Below, one piece after another: positions 23,701-36,873 of a stretch of DNA of 64,000 nucleotides. Under the pieces are notes generated by a model. The model was not told the DNA's origin and did no database searches. It saw nothing but the letters and a program-made list of their open reading frames with translations. This DNA is from Mesotaenium endlicherianum (taxonomy: Eukaryota; Streptophyta; Zygnematophyceae; Zygnematales; Mesotaeniaceae): positions 881,781-945,780 of the forward strand of contig WELA01007952.1 of the NCBI GenBank assembly GCA_009602735.1. The letters are read 5' to 3'. The position numbers and the translations under genes were made by a program. Positions within the stretch are counted from its first letter, which is position 1. The number at the start of each line of letters is the position of its first letter.

Positions 23701-26247
23701 CCACCCTCCCACACATACCCACCCACACACCACCCACCCACACGCACAAATGCACGCATACGGACGCACACAAGCACGAATACAGACACACGCATACACA
23801 CACGCACGCGCACAAACGCCCGCACACGCACAAGTTCACACGCATGCACACATGTGCTGCCCAGGTCAGGTCTGCGCATCAAGGTCCCTGTGCTATCTGT
23901 TTCTCGGACGTACCACAGCGGGGAAGGAGCGGTGTTCCTGTTTAGTACGAAAGCTAATCGATGGGCAATCTGAGTGCTTGCTTGTTTCTGCAATTCTTGA
24001 GGAAGTTTGCTGAGAATAAATCCAGCAGCAGCACATACTCATTAGTGGCGTTACTCCGCCGGGGGTTCCAGATAGGCACTTAGTGGCAAAGTATTTGTCT
24101 CTCTTGTGATGTTTCAGAATAGGAAGTAGACTTTTCTCATGGGCGTGAAGAGCCCTGTGAGCGAGCCCACTGTCAGATATGAGAACTCGTTGGGACTCCG
24201 GGGGCTGGCTGGAGCTTAGAATTTGAGAAGGGAACCTTGATCTTTATGCGCAACTTGTCCAACAGAGTCTGTCGTCGAGGTGCCTCAGCATGCCTGCTAG
24301 GCTGCCAAGCCCAACCGCTTCTGAAAGCCGATCTTGTTTCTCTCTCTGGCCTCCAAAGAGGAACGGAACGCAGTGCCACCACTTGGACTCCTAACCGATA
24401 GAGGAGCTGGCACTCGTCATGTGATGGCATCAGCTTCGCGAGATACTAGCACAATTAGCATGTTAGGAAGAAGGAGGGCAAAAAGAAGGAAACAGACCTA
24501 GTGTGCTATATAGAATGATGCAACAACTCCCTTTGGATCGTGAAGAAAACTGAGACGGCAAGAGTGTAGTGAGAAAGCGTGTTCACCTGGGACCAGAGGC
24601 AGTCAACGAGCAGCTGCATTTGACGCAGCCGTTGCCCGTGATGACGTAGCTGTTGGTGGTGATGGGCTCGTCCAGCGACGAGCTCAAACACGCTGCATCA
24701 GCCCACCTCCTCGTGGACATGCATCAGTATGGCGAGAGCTCCTAAACTCTGCCGAATTCCAGGTGCTAAGTCCTTGGTGGCCTGGTGCCACCCGCTTTCT
24801 TGTGCCTCTACCTCTTTGATTTTGAATGATTCTCACACTAGAGAGCATAAGGGCATACAGGAAAGCGTGTGAGGAGTGTTGTCATGAGGAGGGCAAAGGC
24901 ATACGTCATCAACAATGTGAGTGGGCGTGTTCTGTGAGAGATCAGAATTCCAAGCATGTAATCAAATCGTTCCTTTCAGGGATTGAAGACAATCACAATC
25001 CTAGCTACACCCACCCTTCCCTTCGGAACGAAGCAGAAGCAAGATACGAGGCAAGGCTGGGGTGGGACTGTACCGCTGATGGGCATGCCAATGATGTCTC
25101 CAGCTTTGAGAGCCGACACGTTTGATATCTTGTTAAACTCAACGACAGACTCCGGAGAAAGATTGAAGTTGCTCGTCACAGCGTCCAATGTGTCACCTGC
25201 CAAAGAGTGTCAACAGATAAGAGTCCAGGCTGAGGGCAGTTCAGTCATAGAGCAATAAGTTAGCGGCAAAACAGTCGTGAGAGGTGGTTTGCTTGGTTTT
25301 GTTTGAATTCTTCTACATGAAACGAAACACATTGCATGCAAACACATATTTGATACAATGCAGAACAATGTCTTTTTTCTCTAATCGGCTGCATGCATGA
25401 ATCTTCAAACCACGATGCATTTTCTTTCAAAGCAGTGATACAAAGCATTCTGTCTCCTCTCCCTTACCCCACATGGCGGATTCTACTCCCATCAATCTTA
25501 GTAAAACAAACAATAATAATCTGCCAAAAATATTTCCATCTGCAAGCATCAAGAATGTGTAGGACGACGAGCCCTAAAGAGCCAGTCAACTGACTTACAC
25601 AGCCAAGGTCCCTCTTACATCTTCAAGCGAATGCATCTCGGCACATTCTTAGCCTGCATACCTGTTTGAAGCGCGTAAGTGAGGAAGACTGCGTCAGCGT
25701 CGTCAAATGTGTTGTCCGCACCGCAAGCACAGGGTATTGGGATTGTGAGATCCTGGCCGTCCACAACTGCCGAGTCATTGCTGCTCAGGTTGTTGAACTG
25801 CTGGATGGCGCTCACATTGGTGAGACCGTTGTAAGTCAGGTTGGCCAGCTGCTCCAAGTTGGCATCGCTGTCCACGCTAAAGGCGTGCTGAATGAGGGAG
25901 AATCTGGTGTTGCTGAGGGCGCTGCAGCTGCATTCCAGAGGGACATACACAATCTGTGTTCTCACCACAGGGGGCACTACAGGGGCTGTAAAATTGTTCT
26001 GTCCCAAGATGGCCGTCTCGGACTCGTTGAAGAGAAGGCCGATGTTGCTGATGGTGGTGATGCCAGGAGATCTATACACAACAAGAGCGGGGCAAGTGGC
26101 AGCAGTGCCAGGATTGCAAGCCTCACTGAGAATGAGCTGGGCAGAAGAACCAATGCACAGAAAGCTGCTGCAGCAGAGCAGGAGGAGGGTCAACGGGTCA
26201 GGCGTCAATGCCCGGCAGAAGAAACTCCAAAGCGCCTGTGCTTGCAT
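22390..26247 (-). CDS. LysM-domain GPI-anchored receptor (LYM/CEBiP-type)
   Basis: Six exons join in phase on the minus strand: 26247-25662, 25196-25074, 24692-24587, 23612-23442, 23262-23182, 22705-22390; 460 residues. A hydrophobic N-terminus (TLLLLCCSSFLC) is a signal peptide. The ectodomain has CxC motifs typical of plant LysM receptors (LECSCSALS, IPCACGAD, CVKCSCS, CSTSCSCEYRGYSN) and a clear LysM core starting LQTGDTLDAVTSNFN, split by the first intron. The fourth exon (CPDSNLTLGESNVTL) matches the conserved region after LysM3 in LYM proteins. A Pro/Ser/Gly linker precedes a C-terminal hydrophobic tail ending ISAILFTFEALL with no kinase and no basic anchor, i.e. a GPI signal. The family binds chitin or peptidoglycan fragments at the plasma membrane and works with LysM receptor kinases. 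Ligand is unknown here. The last acceptor (after GTTAG) was chosen because it keeps phase. Confidence 0.88.
23637..23850. repeat. CA/TG microsatellite with degenerate right flank
   Basis: An uninterrupted CA run (23637-23692) grades into CACACGCACA-type degenerate repeat to about 23850. It lies in the LysM receptor intron right before the 23612-23442 exon, on the acceptor side of the minus-strand intron (as TG repeats). Confidence 0.95.
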
Positions 26248-27708
26248 GCTGGCGCACGATTGCTACTGTAACTGAAATTTTTTCTGGTGCAAGTGCCCAG
26301 TCTACTGTTGTGCACAGAAACGTTTTTTAAATGCGTCTTTGTATGCCTGCCCTCAACAACCTTTAGAGGCTAGAATGAGAAATATGCAGTCAAGAGATAA
26401 TCCAGATTTGTTCTCCAGCAGCTGAGGAGCAGGAAAAACAATATGAAGGTAGTATGGGATTCAAAGGTGAGAGACAAGAGGAAGTCTTTCGAATTTGTTC
26501 TTACGACGGCAAAAAGTCCTGTGAAGCCACAGCAAATGTCAAGGTGGTCAATTACCCAACAGAGGAATTTGAGCTTGTTACTGATGTTATGAGGTGCGCT
26601 TCACCATCAGCCTGAACTACTCTCAAAAAGCACGTAGCTCTCTGATTGCAAAATTTGTGTGAGATGATTACAACACTCACTCTCGTACAAATATTCGAAT
26701 ATCTGGTCATGTCAAAGATAGGAAATGAAGGCTCAAGTATCAGAAAAGCCGGAAGTGTGATGTACACGTGGTAACACAACATATATTTATCCTCCATTTC
26801 AAGACAAGCACACTTGAGAACCGCAGAAGCAAACCTGGTAGTCACATCAGCAGTAACTGCATTAATGAAGAATCCCCAACCCCATACAAGTCGTTTTCAA
26901 TCCAACTGAGGCAGAGGCATGTTTAAGAATCAACGCACGGATTGATTCGACAATTCAGTGCCAAACAGATGTCGGATCTGACGAGGGTGAATGTAAGAAG
27001 TACGTGACACGGTCCCTATCAGACTGAACGCTCATTGCAGCAAAAGCAAACCTGCATCTGCATCAACTAGGATTACCATCGAGACTGATCGAAAGCAAGG
27101 AAAAGTATCCTTCACACGAGAGCCTTATCAGCAGCGCTGCAAGTGGTTCAGCAACAGTCGATAGTAAATGCTCCGCATGCATCAAACAAAAGAGATATTC
27201 TTGGGGCTTGGCCACATGCGGCAAGCAGATCATACATATATCCTAGGTTCTGTATACGAAATTGCACCTAGTTCTGTAAGCATACGGATTAGTCAAAATA
27301 AGGCCTGGTATTCCTCCTGTCTTTAATATGCAGGACACTACACGACTCATTTGGGTGTGATAACCAAGCTTTGCTGTGATGACAGGATGACTTTCTTCTA
27401 CTGTCATTTAACAGTAGATCTACACTACTCGACAACATAGCTGCTCCTAAGATTACACCTGACTTTTAGGCCACCTTTTCGGGGGGCCCATTTTCTCTCA
27501 ACTAAAGAATGTACCTCAGGAGGCCAGAAAAGAACAGAGTGACCTTCCAACTAAGGGCCCGAACACCCTTAGTATGCTGGAACTTCATCGACAGGCTAAG
27601 TGGTGGCTCGATTGTTTCAAATGACTGACATCACACACCCAGGTGCTATTTTCTTTGTCAGGCGCTTACCTAACCGCACCATTTTACCTCGCAATATTCA
27701 CAGGTGTC
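26248..27708. other. Intergenic, no gene seen
   Basis: Between the LysM receptor start and the transporter stop, both on the minus strand, so it should hold the LysM gene promoter and the transporter 3' UTR. No motif, repeat or coding frame is supported. Confidence 0.5.
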
Positions 27709-30700
27709 CTAGACCCTGATGTACTCGACGAGCTGATCAGACTTGACAGCAGCGGTTCGAGATCCTACAAAGTAAGCAATCAGGGACAAGATCACGCCGC
27801 CCAGTCCTACGAACTGAGTCTGGCGATCCGAGAGCACGACGAGAACCACGCAGCAGAGAATCGGAATGGTCACGAAGGCCCCCAATCCTCTCGTTCCCAG
27901 GGGTATCCTGTAAGGCCGCGCTGAATCTGGGTGCGACCAGCGGAGGTGCACGAGGGCACCAAACTTCAAGATGGTGGTGAGGCTGTAGAACCACATCTCC
28001 GCCTGCAGGCAGACGAGCCAACAGGAGGTGCTAACCACTCCATCAGCCTCTCTCAGTTCAGCCCCCCAAATTCGAGCAGCTATTTCAACAATAGTTGCCC
28101 AGTGGTAAGCTCCAGTAGAGGCTGTTCACGTCCTTGCGCAGGTGGAGGTAGACAGAGTAGGAGGCAGGATATATTTCACGTGAAGAACACAAATACACCC
28201 CTTTGAACATTGCAGAGGGCTGCCCAAATGCACATCCTGCAGAAGCTCCGATGCACTCGAGCCGTGAATGGGCCCCAAGAGCTTGACAGGATCTCACACG
28301 GGCTGTGACTACAGAATGTTTACTCCCCCAAGGGGCGATGCCCATTTGCGGCGGACTGTTCAGTACCAAGACCCGATTGCCACACACCCACAAGGTGGAG
28401 CACCTGTTCCTCATCACTATTTAGATTGTGGTGAAGCGCACTATCGATTTTGCACACCTACGCCGAGAAATAAGTGCCAGAGGAGAAGATTGGAGAGGAA
28501 GGAAGAAGAGTGGGTGACATTCGCGAAGTGGCGTGTGAATGAGTGCATGTGCTGGTTTGCATCGAGCAGCTCGCGAGGAGAAGGGGGGGAATTTGCGTAC
28601 CTGAGCCAGGGCCGGGAAGGGCAGGGCGGTGGTGAAGGCCATGAGAACCGCCATGCTCCCCATCGCGACATGTGGCGTGTGGTAGCGGGGGTGCGTTGCG
28701 GCGAACACGCGTGGCAGCGTGCCGACCTTCGCCATGCCGTACACGATGCGCGACGCCACGCAGAGCAGCGTGCAGAGCAGCCCCACCTGCAGCGTGGATG
28801 CCGCGTTGGCGATAGTGCAGTGTGAGCACACGCAGATGGGCGACATGTCCTCCAAACACGAGTTGTAACTTTGAAACCGAAGGAATTGTTATGAAGAGGA
28901 AAGGAGGCTCCACATTGTTGTGGATTAGAAGAGAGGGGAGTGCACTATCACGGAAAGAGCAAAGGTCAGCACTGCGAAACTCATCTATAGAAGTTTGCTC
29001 TGTGCTCAACAGCCGTGACCACTTTCATAGGGCGGAGAGGATGAGCACTGAGGGGAAGTGATCGTTGCCCAGATTATCTAAGCTGGACTAGTCCAGAGGA
29101 GAGGACAAAGAATGCCCATTTGATATACAGAGCAGATGTGGTGGACAGCTGTGCCGCAAGAGGACGATACATCAACTCCTCGCTGGTGAGGCCCCCATGC
29201 AACTTTAGGACGGACTTGAAGCTGAAACTAACATTGTGTTGGACTCTCATTCAGAGGGGGCTGAAAGCTCTCTTCTGGGGAAGGGCTTGACAACAAGGAG
29301 CACACAAATAGGAGGCCATGACCAACATTGCACTATAAGGCAGAAAATCAGGATTCTTTGTGTGTTGGCAATTGACTGGCCCCTTGAACCAAAGTCTGTT
29401 GTTGTCGCGCTGCAAGCTTGGCCTCGAACCACGAGCTTCAAGGAACATTGAAAGAAAATTGGACGGAGAAGCTAATTCATATGGATGCAGCCCTTTTGAC
29501 ATGCTCCTCTCCAAATCGCCTGTGTAGTATGCAACATCCACACACAAAAGACGGGGGAGCAGAGCACATACACGGCATCGCAGCAAAGGCAAGGAGAGCC
29601 GCGGAAGTGACGCTAGGAGAAGCTCACCACGTTGACAGCAGCCCCCACCGTGAAGAGGAGGGCCAGAGGACGGCCCCCCAGCTTCTCGGCTATGAGCACA
29701 AACGTGCCATCTTGCCACCTGCACCTCAGGCCCCAGGCAACAGCTCGCTTAGCTTCTCGCGCTCAGGAGCCAGCAGGCAGGAGGACGGCGCTCCACGGCA
29801 TTCTTGCACGCATCTTTTGCACGCAACGAGACTCCTGTGGCCCCTTTCACATATGCCTGCATGCCAGTTGCATGTGGTGTGGGATATGAGGCAGTGACCG
29901 GGAGCAGATCGCTGAATGTACGGCTGCGCAACTTGCACTACCTCCTGCTCCTACATGCAAAACAGAAGTAACTGCAGACCTGGAAGGATGCGACCGAAAG
30001 TGCGCAGTCAGCAATGTGACAACGTGCAGTCCTATCCTGCTAGCCCCGGGGCCTAGCAGCTCAGGCAAGTCATGCATGAGGGCATATTCTAGGATAGCGG
30101 GTGCCAGGTCTGTGGGAGGGGGAGTGCACGACTCACATGGTGTAGTCGGGCAACATGGACACGCCCACAAAGAGGATGGTCAGGTTGAGAGCCACGGTGA
30201 AGACCATCGACGACAGCAGCGCCTTTGGAAAGTTGGCCGCCGGGTTCTTCACCTCTCCGGCGCACGCGCCAATTAGGTCATACCTGCAGCACCCAACAGC
30301 AGCAATCTGTCACCCTCGGACCTGGATCCTCCCTGCGCATGCACTCCTCTTGCCACACATGCCACGACAACCGAGCACTGCTAGAAGAGCCTGTTACAAG
30401 TCAGCTCTTGCTGCGCAACTTTAGGCGAACTTAGATTGTTGGGTGCTGTATTGCACATCATGGTGCTGCACCCCGGCTGTCGGCCAAGCACCCATCTCAT
30501 AGACCCGGCCCCCCTCATATTGGATCAAACAGGACCTGTCAATACGTCCTCGGGAGGAGGCTTCAGCCGAAATACTTTTGACCGATTGCTAGAAGGTTCA
30601 TATGGACACTTGATGAGTGTGGGGGCTTTATAAGTAATGTCAGTATAGGGAGCAAGAAGCTCGCTTGAAGCTTGGGTGAAGATGTCAAGAAGCAGGCAGG

Positions 30701-33700
30701 AGAGCACAGACAGACGGAAATTCTAGGAGGAGGTGCAGCGCAAGTCCGTACCCCGAGGTGTTCCACAGCAGAATGGTGATGAAGAGAGGCCAGTGGATTT
30801 GCACATCTGTCTGCGCTCGGAACGTCCCCGCCAGATCCACCTTGGAGAGGCCCCAGAACATCATGCCAAGAAAGGGGCTGCACGAAAGGAGACCAAGGGT
30901 CCACGTGTAAGCTGGGCAAAGCGAACTGGTATGCACAGCTCTGCATCAAACTCGTGTCAGGATAGGAATAGCAAGAGCACGCTTCTGTGGTCCTTAGAAG
31001 GACGAGCCCTCGTCCGCAACATCCATGATGGAGCAACTTAACAGAGGAATGCAAAACAAGCGACCCAGGTTCAAAAGCGAGACGAAGTCTTCCGCTGCAT
31101 ACCTGATGGAGATGGCAGTAAACACGACAGAGGCAGACCCAACCACATCTGCTCCGTAAATCTGATGACAGGACAAACCCAGCTTCATCAGCAGCCTGAT
31201 GGGCGAGGCAGACACTAGGTTCCAGGCAGCATGCAGCCGATTACCTTGTGAAAATTGTCCTAGTTCTTCTGAAAAGGCTGCCCATTTGGAAGGCAGACTG
31301 CAGCTGTTGGCCATGGTAGAAGCAGTACATGGTGCTACATGCGAGATGCTCATAGCTGCAGGCAAGTTGCTTGACGTGAACTACATGCATAAGTTTCTTC
31401 CCATTCTTTTTGAAGTTGTTGCCAAGTACCAAATGGGTCAACTGACATCGCAACATGTAGACGCACCAAGCTTGCTGAGGCAACTTCAGATCCGTGATGG
31501 CTTTGCTCTGATTGAGGATTAATACTTACATTTATCAAGGCGACGGAAGCAATCATGAGGAGACCAATCATCAGCCTACAAGCAACGGTCAACTCTCTGC
31601 TCATGACAACAAGGCGCCAACACGAGAGGAGGTGAACTTGCATAATAGACACCGCTTCGCTTCAGCCTTATGACACATCATCAATTTTAGCTGCGTGCTT
31701 CAGCTGTAAGCATCTTGAAAGCTTTGCAGAGGCTATCCTGAGCCACCCCAATGTGCTTCTCCAGAGCACCAACACCAGGACAAGCTTCAAGTCTTGTCAT
31801 AAGTGTCACAATTGACCACAGGTTTTGGTAGTGCTTACCAGAAGAGCCAGACCCAGTCATGAACTTCACGCCGCATACTTTGCGTGTCTCATCACATGCT
31901 GAACATGCGTGTGCATCACCCACATTCTCCCAAGGATCCAACCAACGCCCACGAGTCTGAGCCTTCCTGGCACGCAATTTATCCCAGAGGGTTGGAGGGG
32001 AGGAGAGAAGAGCTTACACAGCCATGAGATGGGAGATGTAGTCCATGAACATGACCGGGTACAGGCCTCCTTCGAAGATGGCTTGGAGCAATGTCCAGTA
32101 ACTATTCTGGAATGACCAGAATGGGCCAAACGCTTTGTCAACCCATAGCACATGTCCTCCATTGTCTGTTCAAGGCAAGTTGGGACAAGAGGTAAATCAC
32201 GAGTCGTATGGAGTGTCACATAGGAGCGAGAGACTAGCGTTCTAGTAAACAAGTGACAGGAAGAGAAGACTGGCCCATGAATTAGGCAAAATTTTGAAGA
32301 AAGACTTGGACTGCCTGCAATCATAGCAGCACTACTTCGAGGAGTAGCCTTGTCCTGGTATTATATGTGAGCTTTATCATTGCAACCATATCTAATTCTT
32401 GACAAAGTCCCCCCGTCCATGATTCAGTAGAGTCAAGTTAACCTTCGATGTTCGTGTAGTAGATAATCCTCTCCATGTTTGTCGTCCTTACAGCCCATGC
32501 TGTCCTGACCAGACACAAGTGCTCCTGAGACTAGGCAAATGCCGGAATGGTTCACCCCATTTCCCTGATATCCACATTGCAGAAAAGATCGGCCCAGCCT
32601 GCAGATCGTTGGGCTTGGCAATGAGCAACAGTTGATGCAAGTGGCAGCCTTATTTTTAGCTCGTTTTGTGAGAATTGCCCGGCATAGTTTTGAGTCCACA
32701 GAAGGAGGCTCTGCACCCGCTCCCTTGAGGTCAAGAAGCATATCGAATCATCCTGCTGCTCTTGCCCCACTAGATATCCGCATTGTAGCATGCATTTCTG
32801 GGTTGCATAGATGGCATTGCAAGTGCTGATCAAATACTTGTCCTGAGGGTTATGTGTCAGCTTGGATGGTCCCCAGGTGACTGAAGAGGGGAAGGCACTG
32901 TGCACAACTTACCGGGCATCATGCAGGAAAGCTCTGCAGTCATGAGGGCCATCGGAAAAGACCAGAAAAAGGGTATGGTGAGCAGCGCCACAAGGGTGAG
33001 GTAGGGTCCTCCTGCTCCAATGCAGTCCTCAAAACCATACGGACCTGTCCATGGAACAGACAGCAGCAATTCAGTACCACAAGAAACTGCAAATGCTCTG
33101 CCTAGCAAATATTTTTAGTTGGTTGTGGGGAAACCTGTGGGTTCATGGTCAATTCACTCGAAAAGTACTTTTATTTGACATTCATCTGGTTGGTGTGTTG
33201 TGGAGATGGTGCCAGCTGGATTCTGTGAAAGAGTAACATAGCGGCTTCCCACAGCCCTGTAGTAGAGGTCATGCACACGGGCCGGTTGTTTAGAGGGCGG
33301 CCAATAAGAACCCTCTATGGTACTACGTTGCATTACCTCAAAGCTTCGTTTAGCCCCTTCAATGGGAACCTCAAACCTCCTTTCACGAGTGATAATATCT
33401 AACAGAATGTTTAGGAAGTCCAATCCATAAATTGTACTCAGACAGTGGGTTCTTGAGGGCAATCGGGTAGAATGTGAGAGGTAGCAGGATTTTGTGAGCT
33501 CACCACCGGCAACAGCGGCACAAGTCATAGCTATGAGCTTGAAGAGAGTGATTGTGCGTTCAGGCAACACGCTTGCCTCGTCCCCTGTATCCTGTTTCTT
33601 TGGAGCTGCAATCTTGCCCGCAGCAGGAGAGCTTTTTCCGACAGGTGAGCCATAAGGACGGGACTCTTCCGATCTCAGATTTGGAAGACTAATCCATTTC

Positions 33701-33882
33701 ACGGAGTTTGATAGGAAGGTATTGGAACTAGAATTTGGAGAGGTGTCAATGCTAGGCATTCTATGTCCTGGAGAGTCAGGAACGACATGAACCCGTGATG
33801 GAGAGCTGTAAGCTACATTGTTCTGCCTCAGAGATGTAAGGGAACCAACAGCACCCGTGATCGCTGCAGAGTCTGAAGGCAT
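27709..33882 (-). CDS. Polyamine/amino-acid transporter of the plant PUT/LAT family (APC)
   Basis: Ten exons join in phase on the minus strand: 33882-33504, 33044-32913, 32165-32018, 31575-31530, 31161-31103, 30877-30752, 30283-30137, 29718-29628, 28786-28601, 28002-27709; 535 residues. After a Ser/Pro-rich cytosolic N-terminus of about 110 residues, longer than usual, come the APC signatures: PYGFEDCIGAGGPYLTL (first membrane helix), MALMTAELSCMMPDNGGHVLW, AFGPFWSFQNSYW, LWNTSGYDLIGACAGEVKNP, then MAKVGTLPRVFA and a C-terminal ARPYRIPL. These are the hallmarks of plant polyamine uptake transporters, which symport polyamines (and paraquat) with protons at plasma or organelle membranes; substrate cannot be told from sequence. 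The NTSGYD step corresponds to the N-x-x-D/W region lining the substrate path. A strong hairpin lies 7 nt upstream of the ATG. Introns are 119 to 909 bp. Confidence 0.92.
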
Positions 33883-33889
33883 CACACGA

Positions 33890-33914
33890 AGAGACCCCCC
33901 AAAGGGGGGTCTCT
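33890..33914 (-). promoter_or_regulatory. Perfect 11-bp hairpin just before the transporter start codon
   Basis: Arms 33904-33914 and 33890-33900 (AGAGACCCCCC / GGGGGGTCTCT) pair perfectly around a 3-nt loop. On the minus strand it ends 7 nt before the ATG of the transporter, and is preceded by CACCTGCAG, which resembles a 3' splice site, so the hairpin may open a 5' UTR exon. Such a GC-rich stem would hinder ribosome scanning; any regulatory role is inferred. Confidence 0.6.
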
Positions 33915-34447
33915 GCAGGTGTTGTTACCCCAAAGTTTGAGCCCTTCCCTTGATCCTATCCAGTGTCGTCACCGCGAACCAATGCCCCCCGATGCCTCAG
34001 TTCTTTCAGCAATATGTACTATGAGGTATATTCAGAACCTGTGTGGTCTTACTTGACATGTACAAATGAACCTAATTCTCTCGAAAGGTGGCCAAGCAGC
34101 AAGCAGTAGCAATTAAACAGTGATGATGTACATGGCTACTACCTGCAACAGCTTGTTGAGTCATATACTATCATAGGGTGGGGAGATATGCGCTGGCAGC
34201 AATAATTCTGCTGGGAAGTTGTGGGAAGTGGTGGGTTGTGCACTGTCCTGAAGGACGTGCGCGAGAAGGCATGGCAATTCAGGCGTGAAGAGGCACGGAA
34301 GGAGGTGAAACGGGAAGTATTCAAACAGCAAACAACGGTCAAAACTGGGACGCTTACAATTTTCTTTAGACATCATCGATCGTACTCCTTCCTCAATGTA
34401 GCAACGTTTGTCGCCCGCCGGACGACTTCATGTCAGATGCCAAACAG
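33915..34447. other. Intergenic, no gene seen
   Basis: Upstream region of the transporter gene. Short frames only; no motif fixed. The transporter promoter and possibly a 5' UTR intron should be here. Confidence 0.45.
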
Positions 34448-35840
34448 CATGAAGCAAGCGTCGTTGATGTCGACGTCCCCTCAACGTGTATAAGAGGCTT
34501 TCAAGTGTGTCGTCAACCTAATCAGTCGTTGAAGGTTGACTTCGCACTTGAATCGGTGGCTTGTCAACTTGCGTCGACCGTTTACTCTTTAACAGTATAG
34601 GGGTCGAGGGCAACAGAGGGATGGGGGCGAGGGACCTCAAAATGTCGCCTTCCTATACGGAAGTCGGAACGGGGGGGGTCGGGTTAGGGTAATATGAGGG
34701 TCCAATTAGGGTTGATGACCCCTCCTCCCGGGGTTTGGAATAGTGCTTCGGTTGATACCGGGGATCTTATCCCCTGGAGAGAGGGACTCGTCCATTTTCT
34801 CTGTCGCCCTCGTCGTTGAGACTGCTCCTTTATTCACCGGGCTGGCAATGCCAAGTCCCTAGAATCTGTACCCTTAGAGTTCACACACCACAAGCATACT
34901 TCCACGGCTTCTCTTCTCAAAGGTGTCTTTATTTGCAAATGTTTGGATGCCTTCAACTTATCCAAAAAAAATTGGATGCCTTGAGCTTATCTTACTAATG
35001 CAATAGTTATTAACTTCTAGGCGGGCCTTTTGCCCATGTCGACGGGTTCAAAAAATGGTTGTTAGCAAAAATCAATAGCAAGCATTGCAAGAATCAATGG
35101 AATTCAGAAAAACTCGCCTTTTCAAGATTTCCCTTCAATTTTTTGTTAGTACAAGCTCGCGAATATCTGAAAGCTACAACAACCTATTGTTATTTGATCG
35201 GAGCTTTTCTCCTCTTGGCCACACTCATTATTTTTTCACCATGAGTCTGTTCTCGCTTAAATTTTCATTGGGAGACGAATCTAGGATGTGCGTTTTACAA
35301 TAGATTTCCGCAAATTTGAATACTAACTTGCAAATCACCACTACATGCGTCTCTCGCACACTAGTGTTCGTTCTAGTGTCTATCAAAAAATTTACACAGT
35401 TCAAATTTGCCAACCCTGGCCTCTCAAAGATTATATCTTATCTAAGAAAATCTTGAGCGTTAGCCTATGTGATTTTGGATAGTAAGAAGAAAAGAATATT
35501 TTGAAAACGTCGGCAGAAGCGTAGCTCTCTGGCTCCTTATCGCCTTGGGAATGCTATTCTTGCCTTTGCGTCCGTCTCTTCTTCGTCTCTCTTCTTCGCG
35601 TAGAATGAATTTTACTTTGTGCAAGCTTGTGCCTTTGTCCAAGTTGGCACAGGTACCATCAAAGTCGTCTCGACCCAGATGAGCACACGCTCGTGTCACC
35701 GAGCCTTTTGAAGCTGCTAAGCTGTGTCGGGCATGACTTATACGTCCCTTGTGGTACAGTCAAACTCATGTATTTGATCTCCATGAACCTTGTTGTTGTG
35801 TCAAATCCATCGTGCCGATTCCGCGTGTAATTGCCAATAG
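34448..35840. repeat. Unclassified interspersed repeat, copy A
   Basis: This non-coding block shares segments with 36150-36440 and 39100-39960. Shared pieces include a CGTCCCCT segment with nearby CACGTGTGT/AACGTGTAT words, a TTCACACACCACAAGCATACTT piece (about 34880-34902; TTCATACACCACAAG at 36349-36363) leading to GATGCCTTCAACTTATCC (36416 on: GATACCTTCAACTTC), and CGTCGGCAGAAGCG (35508-35521, again at 39850-39863). This fits an old LTR or non-autonomous retroelement family, with no coding region left. GGGTTAGGGT near 34681 is only a short telomere-like word. Borders are approximate. Confidence 0.4.
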
Positions 35841-36149
35841 TCCAAGTCCGACATGGTCATACCTTCCAAGGTGGTTAGACTTGTCGTGGCCTCTTTTGGC
35901 CCATGTGCGAGTAGGCAAAGCCTAGCATGGCTCGTCCATATCACCCATTCCAGGATATTAGACTTGCTACCTGTACACGTAATGCATCTCGTATGACAAA
36001 GTCAAGTTGGGCCCTGGTTTCGAGTTCACTTAGGTCAACCTCGTTAACTTGACCTCGCTCGATCTTCTGGGGTCAAACTGGACTTCACACCATACCTACT
36101 TAGACTCGCAATAACTTTTGTTTCTCGTGTCAGAGAGACACTAACCTTC

Positions 36150-36440
36150 GGTCGCGACAATTGTCGTGCCCGTCCCTGTCGGCGTCCCCTGCACGTGTGT
36201 CAGTGGCTTGCACGTGTGTCCTCAACTTCGTCATTCGTTGGTGGTTGACTTTGCACGTGTGTTGGTGGTTGCTCATGTTCTGTTGTCTATTTACAATGTT
36301 GCTTCGTTGATATGACGGGCAGGTGCCAAGTTTTTTCTATAATTTAACGTTCATACACCACAAGTTTACTTTCATTAATTCTTTTCTTAAAATTGTATTT
36401 TATGTAAAATTTCAGATACCTTCAACTTCTTTTACTTTTC
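36150..36440. repeat. Unclassified interspersed repeat, copy B (partial)
   Basis: Shorter relative of copy A in the same orientation, with the CGTCCCCTGCACGTGTGT start and the ATACACCACAAG to GATACCTTCAACTTC end. Together A and B could be the two ends of one degenerate element, or independent insertions. Confidence 0.4.
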
Positions 36441-36873
36441 TCCCTTTCAACTGGAGCATCCCGCTTCACAGCTGAAAGCTATTTCTTCTTGCTGCTAGTG
36501 GATTGTCACAGTCAGGGCATTCCCACTGCCCATCTTCTTACGAATACTTCATCATTTGCCAACGTAGAATGTATGCACGCAAATGCATGCACAATGTTTA
36601 GTTAAAAATTAAGTCGAGCTTAAAATCGAGTCAACATCGAACGAGGCAACTAGTACAGCCACGTTGGAGTCGTGCGTGCTTGCATGACTTCTTAGCCTGT
36701 GACTTGGGCTGGCGTGGCCTTTGAGATAATATACGTCGCCGTGGGAGGCCCGGCCGTGGCAATCTTGCCAATAGACCGACTTTCGAGGTGGCCGTGCATC
36801 TCAACACTGCATTACTTACGCGGCCATGCTTGACCACGTTGTAGTCAGCCTCACAAAAGACCATTTTCTGTTA

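Noticed and set aside
23438-23993. Long ORFs of Cys-Val or His-Thr repeats on both strands
   Set aside because: They are translations of the CA/TG microsatellite in an intron.
34681-34720. Telomere-like repeat (GGGTTAGGGT)
   Set aside because: One or two isolated words in a repeat block, not an array.
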